Below are positions 59,885-64,000 of a stretch of DNA of 64,000 nt, piece by piece (the stretch's first letter is position 1; every line of letters starts with the position of its first letter). The notes beneath the pieces were generated by a model. The model saw only the letters and a program-made list of their open reading frames with translations, had not been told where the DNA came from and searched no databases. A program made the translations under genes and the position numbers. This stretch comes from Paenibacillus sp. FSL W8-0186 (lineage in GTDB: Bacteria > Bacillota > Bacilli > Paenibacillales > Paenibacillaceae), in contig NZ_CP150207.1 of the NCBI RefSeq assembly GCF_037969765.1, positions 5,339,501-5,403,500 on the forward strand, written 5' to 3'.

Positions 59885-59935
59885 ATGCAGTTTCGAATTG
59901 CTGTCGGGAGGAGTTTTCACACATCCTGAAAACGA

Positions 59936-60022
59936 ATGATTGTTTCTGAAATTATTGTAGATTATAGAATGAAATTCTACGAAATCTGCGATATGTCTCC
60001 AGCTCGTCCTATGCCTTATGCT
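59936..60022 (+). promoter_or_regulatory. Duplicated operator/promoter element, copy 2 (before transporter operon)
   Basis: TGAAAT (59947-59952), TGAAAT (59970-59975), CGAAAT (59980-59985), TGTCTC (59994-59999), 17 bp, TATGCT (60017-60022). Every box is offset by exactly 4743 bp from copy 1. A hand count gives 51 identical of 64 positions from 59936 to 59999, without gaps. Confidence 0.75.
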
Positions 60023-60051
60023 TAAGGAAAGAGAGGGGGGGAAACGGTGAG

Positions 60052-61011
60052 ATGAAAGCGATAACATTGAAAGACCAAACCGGCAGCGGACGGAGTCATA
60101 AGCCGCAAAGGTGGAAGGTGTTTAAAAATCAGAAGTACCTTTATCTAATGTCCATTCCTTTTGTAATCTGGGTTTTTGTGTTTCAGTATTTACCGCTCTG
60201 GGGCTGGACGATGGCTTTTCAGAACTACAAGCCAGGCAAGAGCTTTTTTGAACAGAAATGGGTTGGACTAGAGCATTTCCAAATGCTGTTCCGCGATGAT
60301 CACTTCTATTTGGTGCTTAGAAATACGATGGCTATGAGTATTATGGGGCTTGTAGCAGGTTTTGTATTTCCGGTATTGTTTGCACTATTGCTAAATGAGG
60401 TTCGGGTTCAGGCCATGAAGCGGTTTGTACAGACGGTTTCATATCTGCCGCACTTTGTATCCTGGGTAGTTGCGGCGGGGATCGTCACCAAGATGCTGTC
60501 GACAGATGGCGGAGCTGTAAATGCTGTGTTAATGAGTCTGAATCTTATTGATGAACCGATTCAGTTTATGTCCAAGGGTCATCTGTTTTGGGGGATTGTG
60601 ACGGTAGCCGACGTCTGGAAGGAGACAGGCTGGAACGCCATTATTTATCTGGCCGCCATTTCAGGGATCGGACCCGAGCTTTATGAGGCTGCAAGGGTTG
60701 ACGGTGCCAGCCGCCTGAAGCAAATATGGCATATTACGCTGCCTGGCATTCGGTCAACGATTATCGTCCTGTTGATTATTTCGATCGGCCATCTCGTAGG
60801 GATCGGATTTGAGAAGCAGTTCCTGCTCGGCAACCATATGGTCAAGGACTATTCCGAAGTATTGGATCTGTATGCTCTGAATTACGGCTTATCTATGGGC
60901 AGATATTCCTTTGGTACGGCAATTAACATTTTCAACTCGATGATCAGTTTGATTCTGCTGTTTGTGGCGAACGGAATGTTCAAGAAATTCGCAAATGAAA
61001 GTATCATGTAA
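60052..61011 (+). CDS. CUT1-type sugar ABC permease (LplB-like), mannan locus
   Basis: A 319-residue permease with six helices: WGWTMAFQNYKPGKSFFEQKWVG, MKRFVQTVSYLPHFVSW, coupling loop YEAARVDGASRLKQIWHITLPGIRST. It is the same length as, and clearly paralogous to, the LplB-like protein at 33498. A strong GAGAGGGGGGG precedes the ATG. It leads an LplB-YtcP-lipoprotein operon driven by copy 2 of the duplicated operator/promoter. Likely imports manno-oligosaccharides; the ATPase must come from elsewhere. Confidence 0.93.
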   Translation: MKAITLKDQTGSGRSHKPQRWKVFKNQKYLYLMSIPFVIWVFVFQYLPLWGWTMAFQNYKPGKSFFEQKWVGLEHFQMLFRDDHFYLVLRNTMAMSIMGLVAGFVFPVLFALLLNEVRVQAMKRFVQTVSYLPHFVSWVVAAGIVTKMLSTDGGAVNAVLMSLNLIDEPIQFMSKGHLFWGIVTVADVWKETGWNAIIYLAAISGIGPELYEAARVDGASRLKQIWHITLPGIRSTIIVLLIISIGHLVGIGFEKQFLLGNHMVKDYSEVLDLYALNYGLSMGRYSFGTAINIFNSMISLILLFVANGMFKKFANESIM

Positions 61012-61046
61012 ACTTACAAGCATCCTATAAAGGAGGGGCTTCAGAC

Positions 61047-61982
61047 ATGGGCGCAGCCGATTCGGCATCCAACCTTAAGATAAAGCGGCCGAGAGCGGTC
61101 TCCCGATCTCCCCAAGACTGGATTTTTAATATAATCGTATATCTGCTCGTTAGCATCATTACTATCATTACGCTCTATCCATTCTTAAACGTACTGGCTA
61201 TTTCGTTTAATGACTCTGTCGACACAGTTCGAGGGGGCGTGACGATCTATCCAAGAAAATTCACTCTGGAAAATTACAAGCAAATTTTCAGCTACAGCAG
61301 CTTGCTTACTGGCTTCAAAATTTCGGTGTACCGTACACTTGCGGGTACATTGGCAGGCCTTGTCAGCGGCTCAATGGTCGCTTATACTTTGGCGCGGACG
61401 GATTTTCAGGGAAGAAAATTCGTCTCGACGTTCCTGGCTATCACCATGTATGTATCGGGCGGCCTGATTCCTGGCTTCATTCTGATCAAGAACCTCGATA
61501 TGATCAATACTTTTGCGGTCTATATTTTACCGGGGCTTGTAAGCGCCTTTAATATTTTCGTCATTCGTTCTTTTATCGATGGCCTCCCTTTTGCCCTTCA
61601 AGAATCAGCCAAGATAGACGGGGCAAATGACTTCACCATTTACTGGCGCATCATTCTGCCGTTATGCAAACCTGCGTTAGCTACAGTTGCGCTGTTCCTG
61701 GCCGTCGGACAATGGAACTCATGGTTTGATACCTATCTTTACAACGGTTCCAATGACGCTTTGACGACACTCCAGTATGAGCTAATGAAAGTGTTGCAGA
61801 GCACAACGACCAATGCCAATAACATGCGTGGAGGCAATATGACAGAGCTGATGGCGCAAGTGTCCCCGGATTCTGTCAAAATGGCGATTACCATCGTAGC
61901 GACAGTCCCAATTCTGGTCGTCTACCCATTCCTGCAGAAATACTTTGTCAAAGGGATGACGCTTGGCGCTGTAAAAAGCTGA
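61047..61982 (+). CDS. CUT1-type sugar ABC permease (YtcP-like), mannan locus
   Basis: A 311-residue permease with six helices: ITLYPFLNVLAISFNDSVDTVRGGV, the coupling loop ESAKIDGANDFTIYWRIILPLCKP and the YtcP-type tail VVYPFLQKYFVKGMTLGAVKS. AAAGGAGG lies ten bases before the ATG. It is 35 bp downstream of the LplB-like gene and forms a heterodimer with it. Paralogous to the protein at 32536. Confidence 0.93.
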   Translation: MGAADSASNLKIKRPRAVSRSPQDWIFNIIVYLLVSIITIITLYPFLNVLAISFNDSVDTVRGGVTIYPRKFTLENYKQIFSYSSLLTGFKISVYRTLAGTLAGLVSGSMVAYTLARTDFQGRKFVSTFLAITMYVSGGLIPGFILIKNLDMINTFAVYILPGLVSAFNIFVIRSFIDGLPFALQESAKIDGANDFTIYWRIILPLCKPALATVALFLAVGQWNSWFDTYLYNGSNDALTTLQYELMKVLQSTTTNANNMRGGNMTELMAQVSPDSVKMAITIVATVPILVVYPFLQKYFVKGMTLGAVKS

Positions 61983-62077
61983 TACGCCAGCGGCAGTCGG
62001 GAAGGCGGCATTCTCTCATGCTTCTGATTGATATATCCGGCCTTTTCATCGAATTAATTAAAGGGGTGTTTCATATT

Positions 62078-63775
62078 ATGAAGACTAAGTTCAAGAAAAC
62101 TACGATTTCTGTCTTAGCATCCGTTCTCCTGCTAGGCCAGCTTATCGGCTGCAGCGGCAGCTCAGGCGGGAAAAATGCGTCTAATGCCACAAATTCGACG
62201 GGCAACAACGCATCTCCTATAACACTAACCTATTTCACACAAGATCCTAGCGCCAACTGGAATAATATGCAGGATCGAATAGGGAAAATCATTACTGAAA
62301 AAACAGGCGTTGTGTTGGATGCCGAATTTGCGGTAGGCGATCCTACACAGAAGGTAGCGATTATGGCGGCAACTGGCGAAGTGCCTGATCTGATCGCGGC
62401 CAAAGCGGACATCGGTAAGCTGGTTGATGTGGGGGCGATTCTCGACCTGACAGACCTGATTGAGGAGCATGCTCCGAACATTAAGAAAATGCTGGGCGAC
62501 AAAATTCAACGGGCAAAATACAGCCTGGAGGATCAAGCGATCTATACGATTCCAACCTGGTCTGCCATTGACGAACGCAAGCTCAAGCCTGATTACGGCT
62601 TCCAACTGCAGCACCGTGTCGTAAAAGAAGCAGGGTATCCTGAGATCCGCACCGTTCAAGATTTTGAGAAGGTAATCAAGGAATATCTGGACAAACATCC
62701 TACGGATGAGAACGGCAATCCGAACATCGGACTGACGCTCAACGCTGATGACTGGCATATGTATCAGGTAACGAATATGGGCTTCTTTACGACAGGCGCA
62801 CCGGATGACGGCGAGTATTATGTCGATCAGGAAACATTTGATGTGACATACCATTTCCGTCGTCCTGAGGAACGCGAATATTTCCGCTGGCTGAACCATA
62901 TGAACTCCATCGGGCTGCTGGACAAGGAAAGCTTCGTACAGAAAACAGATCAATTCAAAGCTAAGGTTGCATCCGGACGGGTGCTCGGCCTGATTGACCC
63001 AGCATGGGACTATGGCGAGGCGCAGAATGCTCTAAAAGCAGAAGGAAAATTCGATCAAACCTATGGTCATTACCCGGTTACAATGTCCAAGGAGTACAAG
63101 GATACGAGCTTCTGGCCGGCAGGCTTTGACGGAGGTTATGGCATAGCCATTTCGGCAGACTGCAAGGACCCGGTAGCCGCTATTAAGTTCCTCGACTATT
63201 TGGCTTCAGAAGAAGGTCAGATTTTGATTAACTGGGGCGTTGAAGGCATAGATTATATTGTTCAGGACGGCAAGAGAGTGGTGCCCAAAGAAACCCAAGA
63301 CAAAATGGATAAGGAAGGCAATGCCTATCTGAAGGAATCGGGCCTGGGATTGTACTGGAATCTTACGGTTCATTACGGGGATGGCATCCAGGATTCAACG
63401 GGCAACTACTATACCAAGAACAACCGGGAAATGCTGATCGCTACTTTCAGCGAGCCTGAGAAAGAGGCATTGCAGGCTTACAACGTTGAGACCTGGAGGG
63501 ATCTGTTCCCGCAGGAAGAGGAGTTCCCTGAAAGAAAAGCGGGCGCAGCTTACAATATCGTTCTGCCTAGCGACAGCAAAGCTACAATCCTAATGCAAAA
63601 AATGAAAGATATTACGTGGAAGCGTATCCCTGAGGCGATTATGGCCAACCCGAACCAATTCGATAAAATCTGGGATGATTATATGGCAGAGCTGGAGAAA
63701 GCGGGCGTAAAAGAGATGGAAGAGGCTTACGGCCAATTCGTCAAGGATCGCGTTAAGCTCTGGAACGGTGAATAG
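62078..63775 (+). CDS. Extracellular oligosaccharide-binding lipoprotein (LplA-like), mannan locus
   Basis: A 565-residue lipoprotein. The signal KTKFKKTTISVLASVLLLG is followed by lipobox LIGC (Cys about 24) and a Ser/Asn/Gly linker. The large binding domain has GDPTQKVAIMAATGEVPDLIAAK, DLIEEHAPNIKKML and, later, FDGGYGIAISADCKDPVAAIKFLDYLASEEGQ. The start is the ATG at 62078, nine bases after AAGGGGTG; the longer frame adds a second hydrophobic stretch without a ribosome binding site. It delivers ligand, presumably manno-oligosaccharides, to the two permeases encoded upstream. Confidence 0.92.
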   Translation: MKTKFKKTTISVLASVLLLGQLIGCSGSSGGKNASNATNSTGNNASPITLTYFTQDPSANWNNMQDRIGKIITEKTGVVLDAEFAVGDPTQKVAIMAATGEVPDLIAAKADIGKLVDVGAILDLTDLIEEHAPNIKKMLGDKIQRAKYSLEDQAIYTIPTWSAIDERKLKPDYGFQLQHRVVKEAGYPEIRTVQDFEKVIKEYLDKHPTDENGNPNIGLTLNADDWHMYQVTNMGFFTTGAPDDGEYYVDQETFDVTYHFRRPEEREYFRWLNHMNSIGLLDKESFVQKTDQFKAKVASGRVLGLIDPAWDYGEAQNALKAEGKFDQTYGHYPVTMSKEYKDTSFWPAGFDGGYGIAISADCKDPVAAIKFLDYLASEEGQILINWGVEGIDYIVQDGKRVVPKETQDKMDKEGNAYLKESGLGLYWNLTVHYGDGIQDSTGNYYTKNNREMLIATFSEPEKEALQAYNVETWRDLFPQEEEFPERKAGAAYNIVLPSDSKATILMQKMKDITWKRIPEAIMANPNQFDKIWDDYMAELEKAGVKEMEEAYGQFVKDRVKLWNGE

Positions 63776-63847
63776 ATCCCGAGCAGCGATTTATGGATAA
63801 TGATAGCCGCTGGGCGAAATCCGGCGGAGTAGAAAGGCAGGGATACC

Positions 63848-64000
63848 ATGCAAACGATGAATATAACACCATGCAACCCCAAAGCTTCCGATGAAGTAAG
63901 GTCGGTTCTAAACTATCTCAGCGAAATTAAAGGAAAAGGCATTATTACAGGACAGCACACGCAGACGATCGCGCAGGATGAGCTGCATTACATTCGTGAA
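63848..64000 (+). CDS. GH26-like glycoside hydrolase, partial (cut by window edge)
   Basis: The first 51 codons. VRSVLNYLSEIKGKGIITGQHTQ resembles the start of GH26 domains; compare LMNYLLSQYGQKIISGQQTL in the mannanase encoded at 55308. There is no signal peptide, so this would be an intracellular enzyme acting on imported oligomers. The ATG at 63848 is preceded by AGGCAGGG. It follows the binding-lipoprotein gene by 72 bp and is probably in the same operon. The catalytic residues lie beyond the window. Confidence 0.65.
   Translation, partial: MQTMNITPCNPKASDEVRSVLNYLSEIKGKGIITGQHTQTIAQDELHYIRE

Overview
The window looks like the chromosome of a Paenibacillus-type member of the Bacillota. 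The support is intrinsic: strong AAGGAGG-type ribosome binding sites, many TTG start codons, S-layer-homology (SLH) proteins, copper-amine-oxidase-N-domain secreted proteins, YesM/YesN-type two-component pairs next to ATPase-less sugar ABC transporters, and abundant intrinsic terminators. No rRNA, tRNA, CRISPR array, insertion sequence or prophage was seen. Both ends cut genes: an ABC-2 permease at the left edge and a GH26-like gene at the right edge.

Layout. 1-2152: ABC-2 exporter operon. 2153-2861: non-coding, with two families of short repeats. 2862-12301: mixed genes (GyrI-like protein, two AAC(3)-family acetyltransferases around an alpha/beta hydrolase, an SLH protein, an ASCH protein, a TPR plus S41-protease lipoprotein, an Sfp-type phosphopantetheinyl transferase). 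12427-21472: purine nucleoside salvage: phosphopentomutase followed by a NupNOPQ-type nucleoside transporter and a purine-base permease on the minus strand; a Crp/Fnr-type regulator and DeoD on the plus strand. 21584-24323: a membrane-anchored beta-lactamase-like protein and a secreted copper-amine-oxidase-N protein. 24502-28769: iron uptake, with a ferredoxin-NADP reductase and a siderophore transporter read from opposing promoters around a perfect Fur box. 28853-31341: an NAD-dependent epimerase with an HxlR regulator, and an SDR.

31472-41277 is a xylan-oligomer utilisation locus on the minus strand: response regulator, histidine kinase, second response regulator, lipoprotein, two permeases, intracellular GH10 xylanase. 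Candidate cre sites precede the regulator genes and the transporter/xylanase genes. 43253-48454 is one giant secreted SLH-anchored protein with Ig-like modules and a PL9-like pectate lyase region. 51822-64000 is a (galacto)mannan locus on the plus strand: kinase, response regulator, wall-anchored GH26 mannanase, intracellular GH36 alpha-galactosidase, transporter genes and a second GH26-like gene. Together the loci fit plant cell-wall polysaccharide breakdown: surface enzymes cut polymer, ABC transporters import oligomers, intracellular hydrolases finish them.

The strongest new observation is an ungapped, duplicated promoter/operator element, about 64 bp plus an aligned -10, placed almost identically before the GH26 mannanase (55193-55279) and before the transporter operon (59936-60022). 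Its three GAAAT boxes have identical 23 and 10 bp spacing. It is a natural candidate for the binding site of the AraC-type response regulator encoded at 53615-55186. Other notable signals are face-to-face overlapping promoters around the Fur box, three GTTAAC palindromes exactly 23 bp apart before deoD, terminator-containing leaders before an acetyltransferase and a kinase gene, and a methyltransferase pseudogene broken by a perfect 11-bp tandem duplication.
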